From assembly GCF_018320785.1 (NCBI RefSeq), contig NC_054877.1, positions 38,152,151 through 38,216,150 of the forward strand: a stretch of 64,000 nt of DNA, read 5' to 3'. This document shows positions 1 to 13,100 of this stretch, piece after piece (within the stretch, counting starts at the first letter, position 1; each line of letters opens with the position of its first letter). The DNA is from Cheilinus undulatus. Its lineage: Eukaryota > Chordata > Actinopteri > Labriformes > Labridae. The translations under genes were made by a program, and so were the position numbers. The notes below the pieces were generated by a model. It was not told the origin of the DNA, did no database searches, and saw only the letters and a list, made by a program, of their open reading frames with translations.

Positions 1-2435
1 ACTTTTCACACATGTTGGCGATGTTGTCCTGATGGCACTTGGCAGACTCTATGTCTGCTTTTGAATGGGCTGACTGTATCATCGTTGTGCAGCCTTGTTT
101 CCAGCCCATGATATATAGCTGAGCAGCCTTATAACAGAAGAAAGCCCAAAACAACGGTGCTGCAGTGTCACATCACGTCACATGACGTCTCAAACAGAGC
201 TGCTACTCAGCAGCCGAGATATAGAAAGCAGCTGTTATTTCAGGAAAACTTTCCACCACTGAGAACAGATCAGTGGCAACAAGTGCCAAGGCAACATGCT
301 GACACAAAGCTGTACTGCTACAGTAGCTAAAGATCCCTGAAACCTCAGTGTATCTCTAGATAAGAGCATGATGCTGACACCAACCAAGCAGGCACAATTC
401 CACATTTCCACAAAAGCAGAAATGAGTAAGCTCAGTCTCGCCTTTTACTTTTAAAGAGCATACAAGCAAGACCTAGTGTATGTTCTCCTCATTAGGATAA
501 GGATTTTTACTGGTGTGAGAATATGCAAAGTTTAACATTATATCATTTTTAAGTTACAGTGCAACTCAGGTGATGTTGTACAGTAATGGAAAAGTAATTT
601 TACTTGTAGTGTGGTTGTTTACTTCCAACAGGGAGTTATTGAGTAATGTAATAGGTAACTTTTTAGAGAAGCAGTTATGTGTAATGTATTCTGCTTTTGA
701 GGAACTTCTTTCACACTGGTGATCAAAAAGTTTGCAGCAAACTGAAACATAAATCTGAACCATATGGAAAAATAGCAGTGTAACTCAGGGTGTCATCAGC
801 ATAAAGATGTATATTTGCAAATAACTGATAGAGAATTAATCTTAAATATATGACCAATTTTTAATTATTTTTCAGTGTAAAGCCTGTTTAATGCTTGAAA
901 CATCTGCAGTCAAGAGTGTCTGCACAGCCAATGTGACTGAAAATCTTCAGACACGCCCCTTTGCGGGGTTCTGTCTGGTGAATTTTTGCCTGGCCACCTA
1001 CTCTCCAAAATTTTGACAGATACACACACGCCAGATGTCAACGTGATTTTTGAATACACTGCCCCCTAGTTTTTGGGAGAATATCAGTTAGAGGCGGGGA
1101 GGAAGCTGGTGCGAGGTATAAACATACCAGGCCTCATGCTTCTGTGTCAGTTTGTGTCCATGCACACAGCATAACCGAGCCTTGATACAATTATGATTTA
1201 ACTTGTACCTAAAGGACCTCTTCTGACATCTTTGAATGGAGACAGTACATAACAGGTGTTGGGGGTAAGGCGTTACAAAGTAATTCATTAGAATACTCAG
1301 ATTACTTTTTTGTTGTAACGAGTAGTGTAATGCGTTTTACAATTCAAGTAATCCTGTTCCTGGTTACATTTTCATAAAAGTAATTCGTTACTGAAAAAAA
1401 ATCTCAAATTTCCTCTCTCTTCCATGGTTTTAAAAGAGAGAGAGAGAGAATAAAAGGAAGCTCCTTGAGGCATCTGCTCTGTTTGTCCTTCTTTCTTCCT
1501 GTAGTCACGTTGGCACAGTGCCGTGCCAGAGGAAAGCAAACATTCTGTGCCATTGAGTACGCATTGTTAGCTGGTTGAACCAGCGAGATGACAGAGAGGA
1601 CATCATTGCATTGCTCCAACTCACTCTAACTTAATGAGCTAAAATAAAAACACCTGCATTTTTCTATGTGGAAGTGTGGGACCTCTATCAAGAATGTGCA
1701 GTCTTCTTGTTTTTTTTTTTCTGTATCTTGTTTACAAAAGTCTTCCTCTATAAAGGTTTTTGGTGCTATGCCTATCATGTCTTAAGCAATCAGCTTATCA
1801 GAACACTTCCTCAGGGAACAGCTGGTCTGAGAAAAATCTCAAACCTCATGTGAAATCCTTCACAGGCAGGTCTGGCCTGGAGAGAGAGCAGCTAAAGCTC
1901 CTCCAGCTGCTGCTCTCTGGCCTGGAAATCGCTGTGAGATTATGACCCCGAGTGTTGAAGTGTGGAGAATAAAGAGCTTAACATTGTAAATCAATTTAGG
2001 GAAAATTGTCCCGTCTTAAAGTTTCATGTTCCCACAGATACCGTTACACAGAAACTTCAAAGACATGAGGGCATTTTGGTGAGAGGTGACAGCTGCAGGG
2101 AATTTCATATTAAAGCCAAAACTAAGAGTTGATACCGCTAAATGCTTTACTTGTGATCCCAAAAACAGCTCTTAAAGGTGCATACAGTCAAACGTGGTTT
2201 GTTTAAAAATGCATGTACTCATGCATGGTTATACTTCAAGTAATTTTTTGGGAAAAAAAGAGTTGAATCTTTTCTTAAAATTGTTCCAAAGGTCCTTAAA
2301 AAGCCAGCTTAGAGCACCCATCTTCAATTTTCTTTTTCATTAAAGTGATCCATTACTGAAAAAACTGCCATATTTCTCTTCCCTTGTATTGCCATAAAAG
2401 AAAAAAAGGAGTTCAAGCATCTTGGGGTTTTTCAA
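1..2435. other. Left-edge non-coding sequence, no exon supported
   Basis: Holds scattered repeats and a short (AG)n run near 1435-1449. The only hint of coding is a minus-strand open frame touching the edge (about 1-108, ending NIANMCEK). No collagen-like exon is seen. Confidence 0.5.
1257..1430. repeat. GTAACG-type repeat, DNA-transposon-like
   Basis: The string GGGGGTAAGGCGTTACAAAGTAAT and the later AAGTAATTCGTTACTG belong to a repeat type common in fish genomes. A related piece (GTGATCCATTACTG and a CT-rich tail) recurs at 2345-2385, so the two may be parts of one old insertion. Confidence 0.4.
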
Positions 2436-2439
2436 GAGT

Positions 2440-2935
2440 GAGGGTAGAATGGACCATGAGGATGACAGGCAGGTTGGTGCAGATCGGTGTTCGAGACGTT
2501 GTACCCGACTATTGTGGTAAAGAAAGAGGTGAGGCGGAGGGCAAAGTTCTCAAATTACCTGTCGATCTAAGTTCCAACCATCACCTACGGTCATGAACTC
2601 TGGGTAATGACTAAATGAATGAGATTGCAGATTGAAATTAGATTCCTTCGGAGGGTGTCTGGGCTCAGCTTTATAAAGTGAGGAGCTCCGACTAGTGTCG
2701 CTGCCCCTTCACATTGTAAAGAGCCAGCTCAGGTGGTTCAGGCATCTGATCAGGGTACCTCCTGATCGCCTCCCTGTGGAGGTCTTCCAGGCATGTCCAA
2801 CTTGTTGGAGACCCTGGGGCAGACCCAGAACTGGCTGGCCTGGGGGCGCCTCAGAATCCCTCAGGAGGAACTTGAAAATGTTGCCTGGGAGAGGGATGAC
2901 TGGGGTTGGCAGGAGAAGATGGACGGATGTCCAGC
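2440..2935 (+). mobile_element. Non-LTR retrotransposon (LINE) 3' fragment
   Basis: The plus frame at 2695-2940 reads QLRWFRHLIRVPPDRLPVEV and then GRPRTGW, the typical C-terminal end of fish LINE reverse-transcriptase polyproteins (usual form: LRWFGHLIRMPPGRLP...GRPRT). Upstream bases continue the homology, but with stops and frame breaks. It is a decayed fragment, downstream of the last col6a1 exon seen. Confidence 0.75.
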
Positions 2936-5900
2936 TCTTATTAAACTGCTGCTTCAGCTGCATGCACGCTGACTGCTACCCCTGTCACCATTGTTTACAG
3001 TCCTGCAATATATCTTAACACTGCCCTTAGTTACTATTTCATTTTCTCCAAATGACACTTGATAGGCCCATTCATTCTCTGATGATAAGCTGACACAAAG
3101 CTGACACAAAAAGTACTAAAGTATTTGAGCTCAACGTACCAGCAACAGATGAGATAAAGGAAAAAGGTTGGCTTTAAAACCTTGAAAAGTCAGAGTTCTT
3201 TGTCTCTTTGATCGGAGTTGGGTACATCTGAGAATGTACAGTGGACAGATATGAGAGAAAAGGTAATGCCAACCATCTGGCCTTTAACACTAACATGCGC
3301 GTGCACGTACAAAAACTCCCACATGCATATTTGCTGTCAGCCTTGAATAAGAATACACTCACACGTTTCCAATTACTGCATTCTCAACTTCAAACGCTCT
3401 GATGTGAAGAGAAAGAGCCATATCATCACACTGCCTAAAGTCCTGACCCTGATCTCATGGCGTCATTCCTGACGATGCACAGCCAGATGTGAGTCTCTGT
3501 CGTACCTTGTCGAAAATGCATTTCATCATAAGCACAGTATGTTAACTAAAAAGTTAAATAGGTGTAAAAGTCAAAGGTCTCATCCGTCTCCACCTTTATC
3601 TTCTCTGACACACCCTGTTGATGCCCTCCTGTCCCCTCTGGCCAGAGAAATGCAGGCAACTAACTACATGTCTGTGCAGTGTAGAGGTATTTAAACAATT
3701 TAAATACAAATATAGTCCACAAAAATCACAACAAAGACATGGGTGTTAGATTCTTTGAATCTTTAATGAAACTGGTGACTTTTCTGCTGCTGCAGCGCCA
3801 AAAACAAAGGCATCCGGATGTAAAACTCATGGGAACAAATGAGTGACTGTTCACAAAAGAGAGAAAAAATGAATGACTGCCTCTGGGGAAAAGTTAATAC
3901 ATTCATTTTTTCCACTGAGATGGAAAAAATATGGCATCTTTTAATGTGTTTCAGTTTGGACTGACTAATGGAAAAGCTGCAGAGGAAAGATAGCGGATTG
4001 TTCATTTAAGGCTGAAGGTAATACTAAAAGTTTTGGATAAAAAAAAGGCTGACAAACTTTGTCATCAGTACCAAATACTACTGGCACTATGAGCAGCAGG
4101 TTAGCTTAACTTACTGTAGCACAGGGTCTAGAAAGAAGGGGGGGACATGGAATCTGTCTCTGTTCAAAGGTAACACAATCTGCCTGCCAGAACCTCAAAC
4201 TGAAAGGTAGAGACGAGGACCTGCTGTTTTATGGGGGTTACTTCAGGGGCTCTAAGGAGGTGCTGGTCTGTAGAAGAAAAAGTCGGGCAGAGAAAAATCA
4301 TGAAGTCTTGTCCATAATTATTAAACACAACAGAGGCCTTTTTTGCTCACAGACTCCTGAACAATTCTCCAGAACTTCAGGCAGACTGCCTCTAAAACTT
4401 CCTGACTTGGTTGTTCACATATTCACCTCAGGGCAAGGCCACCTATTGGGGGGGGGGGGGGGGCTTTGTATCACGGAGGGACCAGTGAGGTTAGCAAAGA
4501 CAAGATCTGTCCTTAATTGAAGCAATGATAATCTATTATTGTAAACTTAAACACCCACCATTATTTGTTACAGTCAAAAAAATCATTTATTGTTGCCTGT
4601 CTCTCTTCTATAACGGTTATACTTGCAGTATTAATGCTGGGTGAGAACTTACATGCTAGGACAGTAATGTCAGCATGTGCAGCGATGCTGTGATGCCCAC
4701 CATTTGCTTTTTTTCAGTCAGGAAGATCAAAGCCAGGCCCAGGAGGTGAATGTTAGCCAGGCTAATGCTGACACTATTCATCCAATTACATTGATACTAT
4801 ATGCCATCTAGGGGTGGGCTCATTTGGTCTCTCAGGGGCCCGGTGATTTCAAAGGGTTTTGGCTGCAGTGTGCAGATCTCTAAGCCTAGGGTTGTCCCAG
4901 ATATCAAAATAAAGAATGGGGCATTGGGACCGAGGGTGCGGGTGGTTGGGGCTGCATACACTGTTATCAGATTGATATCATTAATAGTAACAGAATTTTC
5001 ACTAATCCCCGACAGCCTGGCACCTACTCCTCCTGCTGGTTGCACACTACATCCCAGCATTTTTGGGGCTGTTGCAGCTATGTATGGTTTTTCCACTAAG
5101 GCTCCTTCTTGTTAAATGAGTAAATTGTTAAACTGCCAGTGTGTCTTATTTCTTCACACTTCAATCATCCAATCCACCAAACAAGAGTCAATGGTAGAAG
5201 ACGCTGTTTGGCATTGGCAGAGGAGATCTGGAAAATTTTTCATGAGTCAAACTGACATACTCAGCTCTGCTGCTCATCCCACAAATGCATGTTCCTTACA
5301 GTGGTGGCACCATTTAAGAGGGAAATAACAGACCTTCCAACAGTACAAGATGAATCGCTAAGAAGCAACACAGTAATCTACCAAACACACATTTCCTTAC
5401 TTTTGTACTAAGTTTAGTAGCAAACAATGGCAATGGAATTAACTTCAATTGATCTTTGTATTTTTGCACTGGTACTCTGACAATCCAATGGTGTTTATAT
5501 ACTATACTTTTTTAGGGGAATTATTCATTGATACTTAATGTCCTATGTCAATGTTGTTGAGTGTTGTCTGTGGTTGCAGCATGGGTAAAGAGCCCAAAAC
5601 TAATTTCTTACTCTGTGAGACAATAAAGTTTATCTTATATGCTTTCTTAAGTCGGTGAGGAGGCTAAAGACTCAACTGATGAAGCCTTAATACTACCAGA
5701 GAATAACCAGCCAGGGTCTAAAGCCAGTTCTCTGCAGAGTGAGAAATTAATCTACTTGTGTATCCTCATTCCTCATGGGCTTTTATGCACTTTCTTGAAC
5801 GCTGCCTAACTTCATCCATGGCTCTTATACTGGTTATGTAACATGCCTAAAAACAAACTAAATAATTCAAGATGTTAATGATTGAAAGAACAGTATTGTA

Positions 5901-7044
5901 AGCTTTGTTTTTATATGTTAAATTTAAAGATTCCTAACTCAATACGTCTCTTACTCACCATGAATAGATGGGAAAATGTTGGACCCAGAAGTTCTTATTC
6001 TGGCCACTGCATCAGACTTACTTATTGCTACGCCCACTTCACGTGATTTCAGTTTGATCCCATTTATTTTACTTGTGACCAATTTTTTCCACAGAAAACC
6101 GCCGTTTTGTATCCTGATGGATGCATGGCTTTGATTGTTTAGATTTCAGTTAGAAATCCTGCCCAGAAAAATCCAATGGAGAAAAAAATCCTTACAAGTT
6201 TGTTCCAAAACGGTTTCCTCCTAACTGACTCATTTAGTGTACATCATTAGAGTGGGTGGTTTGGGAACTTTAAGATCATTTACAGAGGTTATGGGATGTT
6301 TCCTGATGATTTTAATCAAAGTCATGCTGCCCTTACTTCTATTACTTCTGCCTCTAAACCTACACTTTGCGACAGTAGATAGACTTTGGATGAATTGATC
6401 CGACACTGTAAATCCAGACTCAGAAAGTGTGACTGCTCTTAAAAGGAAAGGTCAGTTTGCACCAATGCATAGATGAGAAAAGTACAAACAGCCTTTAAAG
6501 TGCTGTAATTTCAACATAAACACGATCAAGTTGATCCAGGGTTAAAATGTCAACTGAAACATGCTAAATGGGCACGGCAGATCCCACACTTATGGCCTTC
6601 GCACACATGCAAACGCACTCGCTCACACACCAAAAGAGTAATCCAGCCCCTCCATCGTTTCTGCTCATTTCCTGGTATCCTTGACGACGACATATACACA
6701 GCTGCATCAGCTCAAAACCCTCTTCCCCAATGACACACACACTCAAGAAAGCATTTCCAGCTGCAGAACAGAAGGCGAGTGTGAAAAATAAGATGGATGG
6801 GCTGAGACGAGTAACAGAGAAGAATGTGAGAGTCTGATACCAAAAAATAAATGAAAGACAAATTAAAGAGAAGAAACATATTATTAAATACTGCTAAGTA
6901 TGTAAAGAGAGCAATAAAAAAAGAAATATGTAAATGTGCCCATAAACCATGAAAAATGTGACTCACATCCTGTTACTGCGCTCTGCCAGAAACAAAACGA
7001 GGGGAAGATAAAATGAGATCAAGAGAGAAGACAAACAGACTCAC
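2936..7044. other. Non-coding stretch downstream of col6a1 exon 25
   Basis: About 4 kb without a supported exon. It contains a run of 16 G at 4448-4463 and a pair of long overlapping open frames on opposite strands at 4797-5115 that I cannot name. It should be intron if the C-terminal exons lie outside the window. Confidence 0.5.
4448..4463 (+). repeat. Poly-G run (16 G)
   Basis: A run of 16 uninterrupted G residues. Such runs are length-variable and can form quadruplex structures. Confidence 0.9.
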
Positions 7045-7107
7045 ATCAGGGCCGGGATCTCCAGGATCTCCGTCGTCTCCTTTAGGTCCAGGGGTTCCTT
7101 TTCCACC
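7045..7107 (-). CDS. col6a1: col6a1 exon 25 (triple helix, last exon seen)
   Basis: 63 bases beginning [19 protein letters not shown] and ending in PD, matching human KGDEGEAGDPGDD. Donor GTGAGT. The following human segment (NNDIAPRGVKG) has no counterpart in positions 1-7044. Confidence 0.93.
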
Positions 7108-10100
7108 CTGAAGTTACAATGAAAAATGAGACAGACTATTCATTATAACCTGCTGTCATGCACTCAAACATGCTGATGTCAGTTTAAAAGAGTGTTTGGG
7201 AATGTCAGTTTCTAGCTTTAATTCACTGTTTTTATAAAAAAACAGATCATCCTGTCTACATTAGTATTCTACCTCTCTAAGAATCCTACAGATAACTTAC
7301 CGGCTCACCAGGGTCTCCCCGGGGCCCAGGATAACCCTGAAAAAAACATAAATGTCAGAGTTTACATTTTACACAGACCATGACTTGCATGACCTTCTGT
7401 TAACCCTTTAAATACCGACTTGATGGTGTCTGCAGGAGTTCATTCTTTGACTCAGCCTTTCAGATGATTCATTTTAAAAACTGCGTTGAATTATCGCTGA
7501 TTTAATAGCTATCATAATTTATCACATTTCTTTGCACATTTAAATTATTTTTCAGTTCAAAAGAAATTAATAAGTCATCGAGAATTTGAAGAAACTTCTA
7601 TGAGAATCTTGATTTGTGATTCAAATGCATGAAAAAACAAGTATTTTGTTAAGGACTGTCAAAAGATTACAATCTTTAATTGCAAGGATTTGCAAAAGAT
7701 TTCTGTAGTAAATTGCGATTGATCGTACCCTATTTATAGCATTTAGAAATTCAACTATCTTGCATTTAAAATTGGTTTGTGTCATTTTGTTTTATTCTAG
7801 TCTTAAACTAGGGGTAAGAGACTTCCCGTTTGTATACAGAACTGCTTTTATAATGAAACGATTTTAACTAAGAAAAAAGAACTTGTTATGGATTGAAAAG
7901 GAAATAAGCATACAGTAAAAAGGTAAATGTTTGATGGTTCAACTGACATTCAGGATCAATCCTGAGTGTCAGCTCTCCTCTCCTCTCCTGATCAGTAGAA
8001 CTACATAAATGATGCCAAAACCATTTCCTGAGAGGGGCGGAGTCAGACAGCTCAGTAACATTTAAAGCCACAGAAAGCTTGTTCTGGGCAGGGCTGAAAA
8101 AGAATGTTTTTTTTTTTTTTTTAAGACATGCACAAAAATCAGATACTGGAGTGTTTTTTTTTTTTTAGTATTTAATTTCACAGGCAGTTTTTGGGGACCT
8201 CTGAGACCAACTTTTCTTAAAGGAGTAAATATGTGACCTTTAATTGATTTACCTGGTGTGGGGGCAATCAATATTACTCAGTCCTGCAAACCTCCTAGCA
8301 TCTACCCTCATCTAGTCAGATGAAGGGGAACCAGAGTCAGGGGGAGTCTTATACTGAGTTAATAGGTTAGCTGAGCCCTTTTAACATAAAAAAACATCAT
8401 TATTTTGTCACAAGCTTGCTTTTAATTGAAATTTTGATGTATTATCAACCAAGTAAACCTTGTGGTACAAGGCACCAAGTGATGAATGAAAACTGTTGCC
8501 AAATAAGGAGTCATTTGGGAGCCAAACAAGTAGCTTGACTGAGCTGAGCCAAATGATCTGGATCTCTTAAAAGAGACAAATTTCCCACAACAACATGCTG
8601 AGTAGACATCAGCTGAAGAAACACAGGTAAGATCAGAGTTTAATGAGATAAATCATGGCAAAACTGTACTGAACCAAATCGGATTACTTTGTGGAAACTG
8701 AACCTACATGAGCGCTGTGTGACAACACGTCCAGGGTTAGAGACTTTTTAGGTTCCTGCCTGCTGCTGTTTCTCCAGGAATTTTTCAAATTTTTTTCTTT
8801 TCCAGAATCTTACTTTCAGGACACAAAAGTAGCTTAAAAATTAACAATGTTTTTATTTTATCACTTAGAATGCTTGGCATAGTCTGTCATAGGAATGGGG
8901 TTATAATCTGCAAAGAAACTTTTGTTACTGTATTAAGCTAAGGGAACTTTATAATCTGTTGGATAAAAACCATATTTAAAAGCAAGGTTTCCTCAAAACA
9001 AAGACGGTGCACAAATGAATTATCTGTTTTAAGCAAAATGTAGTGGAAACCATTTTCAGTTTTTCTAGTTTATGTCATGATTTCAAACTTTCATTTCATA
9101 CTTAATGCTAATAAAGGTATTTGAATTGTTTTTAAAGAGCATCTTGAATTGTTTTTTTCTTGTCTTTTCTATCAAAAACTATGATTCACTGACTTACCAA
9201 TTTGATCTTAATTGTAAACACTGGAGGCCAATGAAATGCTTGAAAATAATGTAGGAGCTGACAGACTGTTACTTTTGCAGAGTTGTTGTGTGAACAGTCA
9301 TACCTGGAAACCGTTACATCCTACAGTGCCGTTTCCTGGTACACCATCCTCTCCCTGAAATAAACAAAGAAATACACTCACAGATTCATCCCTCCACATG
9401 CATATTTACACACACACTTATGGCAGTGAATATGATGGATGGCAGGCATCTGTCTCCCCCTCGCTCTGCCTTCTCTCACCCTCTCCCCTAATGGGCCTCT
9501 GTCTCCTGGAGCTCCTTTGATTCCTTTCGGTCCTTTGGCTCCCTGAGAGATGAAAGAAACAATGCGATTAAAAACATGTGAAATGTGACTTGACATGTTT
9601 GCCGAAACATTTGGATTCTATCAAGGATTTTTTGTGTGTTTTATATGTGTGTGGGAAACAATTCTCATGTTTCACAGTGAATTTTAGGTTACGTAACAGT
9701 CACTTACTGCAGTCTGTTACATGTTACTGCAGGCTGATTGTGTGAAAACATGTATCAGTAAACAAAAAGATTATATGGTAATGGTTGCAATACACATGAC
9801 TGATGATATGAATTATCCTGACACGCCTGATAGACTGTTCATATATCCATTTAACTGGATATATTTCAGATTCATCTGAGAAACCTCCCATACAAAGCAT
9901 TTAGGAAGGTGACTGGACAAATTCTCATCCATTATGAGCCAATCTAATGACAAGACAAAATGAGGTAGTCAAGAGACTCAGAGAAGTGAAAAAAAATATT
10001 CATAACCAGGAAATGCTTTCAGTGTGGTTCTTTGCTCCTCTTTCAATAAATAAATGCTGTCCAGATCTGATAAAATCTACTGTTGTGGCAACAACCGAGT

Positions 10101-13100
10101 TAATCGCTCCATCAACAGCCATTATGTATGCCAGCTCACATTTCCACTAAACCCTGCCTGTAACTATCACAAACTCATGCCAAAACAGTCCGGAGAAGAG
10201 AGAAAATGTCTTTTCTGTCATGAAAAAGCTTTCAGTGCACTTCGTTGCTCTTCTTTTTACAAAGAAATGTGGCCCAGTTCTGTAAAGACTTCCGCTATAC
10301 TGTAGCTATGTCTATGCTAAACGCTACATGGGCATCAGCCATTGTTAACCGCTGTCAGTGCAACTAAACCCTACCCGTAGCTACCGCTTCCTTTTCCTAA
10401 AACGATGCTGATTGGTGATGTCCAATTTCAGACCGGGCACTAACATTTCAGATTCAAGCTTTGCAGGATTGATGTGCCTGATGACAGACAACCATCTGGC
10501 CAATCAATCTGCTCTGCAAGGTTATTGAAATTAGCACTAAAAAACAAAACAAAAACATTTGGTTGCACAAATTAGTTTTTGGGATGTTATTATCCACGAC
10601 AATAAAAGATAAAAAGTATTCAAAAAGTCAAATTAAGATAGCTGAGAAACTTTTTCTAGAGTTGACAGGAGTTTGGCTGCAGAACATACATGTGAGATGC
10701 TGTCTCTTTAAGACCTGACATACATGCTAAAACTTTCAGAATAAAATGGAATTAAACTTCCGTCTAGGTTTAGCATAAGGATTAAGGTAAGGGTTAGGAT
10801 ACTTAAAGTTAAACGCTAAACCTGACCTGCAAAACCTGATAATAAAATGTTTAATAATGCAGAGTGAACGTCAACTTACAGGAAAGTATCTTACATAGCC
10901 CTGTTAGCTGCGTTAACTACATGGATATAGAGATAGGTAGCTAACTTAGCTATATAGCTAATACAGCTAAAGCTAATCTCACAAAGCAGCTAAGTAGCTG
11001 TTAGCTTTAGCTACATTGCTCAAGCTAACTGAGCTTAATTAGCATATGTAGTAACATTAATTACATAGCGAGCATAGCTAGGTTGGTTTTAGTTAAAGCT
11101 AACGAAGCTAAAGCAAGCCACCGTTCATGTATCTATTTCTTAAGTGGGTCTTTGACCTTCTTTTTCTTTTATTTATGAAATGTTGCTTAGTCTGTAATGT
11201 TTTCAATGTGGTTATTTCATGAATGTAACTACCAAACTTTGTTTGTGAATAAAATAAAACTTAAAAAAAGGAAATATGGAAATTTGTTGTACTGGCAAAT
11301 TACGGCACTTCTGTTCTGACAGAGACGGCGTCTCAGATGTATGGTCTGCAGCCAGACTGACTTGTTAGAGATTAGGATCGAGTAACTCAGTGGTTATCCA
11401 ACGCTGATCAAAGCAGTGTTCTGAAAAAGTTCTCAGGACTGAAGGAGCCTTTTAAAGAAGAGGCGAAACATCTTCAAGAATTTGTTGCCAGTCCAGCTGC
11501 CCTTTGATCAGTGTTGGATAACCATGACCTGGATGACTGAGAACCTACACAGATTACTCAGTGGTTGTCGTTCTTATTTAAACATTGATCAGTTCTGATT
11601 GGTTCGAAGTTCATGACGTCACCGTATTCTAATTGAGCCTCGTCCACTTCAAACAAAATCAATCACTTCAGTTGAAAAAATCACCAATGCAATAATTGAT
11701 CTTGTAAAACAACAAGTGTTGTGACTTTTGCTGAAAATGCAAAGGGGTTGTTTTAGTAATTTGCAGGTCCCTGAGAAAGACCAATATTAGCCCCTCCTCC
11801 ATTTAGCTTAAAGCAATCATAGCGAACAAACTAAATATTTTGATGCATCTCTTTTTGGGTAACAAAGTCAGAAAACTACAGAACAATCTGAAATCTGAGA
11901 TGTAAATAACCAAATAGCCAATGTTCTTCATCAGCTCCTAGAAGAACACAATAACTCAGACTCATGACATGGAAATATTTCAACATGTCTGTAGGCCAGG
12001 CCAAATTAATGACAATAAACGAAGAAATGCTCAAGAGAGCTGATCTTCTGCCACAAATTTCATTTGTATCCCTTTCATGCCATCTAATTACTCAGTAAAA
12101 CACCAATCCATAGTTTAAACATGCCGACATAAATACTTAACATAATTGCTCAATATGAAGATATTTTTGGCCTATTTTTAGGGGGCTTGGATCTTGCGGT
12201 TGGCAGCAGGGGTCCTCCTCAAGGACTTTTTTTTTTTTCAGATCAAAATGCTGTTTTATTCACTCTTGGCCCCCTGAATACAACAAAAGACATGTTTTCA
12301 ACACTGACGATCACTGTAGGCGTAAACACCATATTTAATGGCTACCTATAATGACTGTATCCTGGAGCAGGAGGCCTAAGCCAAAAGCCTTTGCTAATGG
12401 TGAAACACATTATGGGGGCCATTGCTTAAAGCTCAATGCAGGTAATGTAAGCAGGTTTGTTTTGGCTTTGAACATTTTACCACTCACCTCAGGTCCAAGT
12501 GGGCCCTCATCTCCTCTGTAGCCAGGAGACCCGGGCTTGCCAGGCTCGCCCTGAAAAACAACAACACCTTTAATGAGACACAGTTAAAACACATTAAAAA
12601 AAACAAAAACTCACTCTACTGGAGAAAAAAAAATCTGGCAAAGGACAGTTTCAAACAAACAGTTACATAAAAAATTTCCACCTCCCTTTAAATAGTTTAT
12701 GAGACTTCGGTTAATTCCGTTAGGCTCTGTTTTAGCCTCTATTCACTGCATTACTAACTCACATATTTTGGGGTTCAATGATCACCAGCCTGGCAAATTA
12801 TCAGGGTTGATGTTCAGAATTTGGCCAATAATCTGTGTTAGAATTTTATTTAACCTTTAATCAATAAAATTATTTCATTTAAAAGTATGCTAATTTAATT
12901 CCATAAAATCACTGCATTAACGTAAAATTTAAACTGACACTTACTAAAGGTTCATTTTTACTGTAAATGCATGTCAGTTTCCAATTTCAGTTGCTGGTCT
13001 TACAACTTACTGATGTCCAGTGTTGGCCCTATAAACGTTTATTATCAGTTGACCCCTTATTTTAAACACTGTGTTTTTGAAAATAACAAATGCTCCATAT

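Noticed and set aside
2695-3018. 107-codon plus-strand open frame
   Set aside because: It is a LINE polyprotein end, not a host gene.
3615-3645. Short minus-strand piece reading RGQEGINR between a good acceptor and a GTGTGT donor, at first like a helix exon
   Set aside because: Only two Gly-X-Y triplets, no match to the expected human segment, and the flanks show no support.
6960-6985. Possible 16-base microexon with TTTCTGGCAG acceptor and GTGAGT donor near exon 25
   Set aside because: Length is not a multiple of three and the translation has no collagen character.
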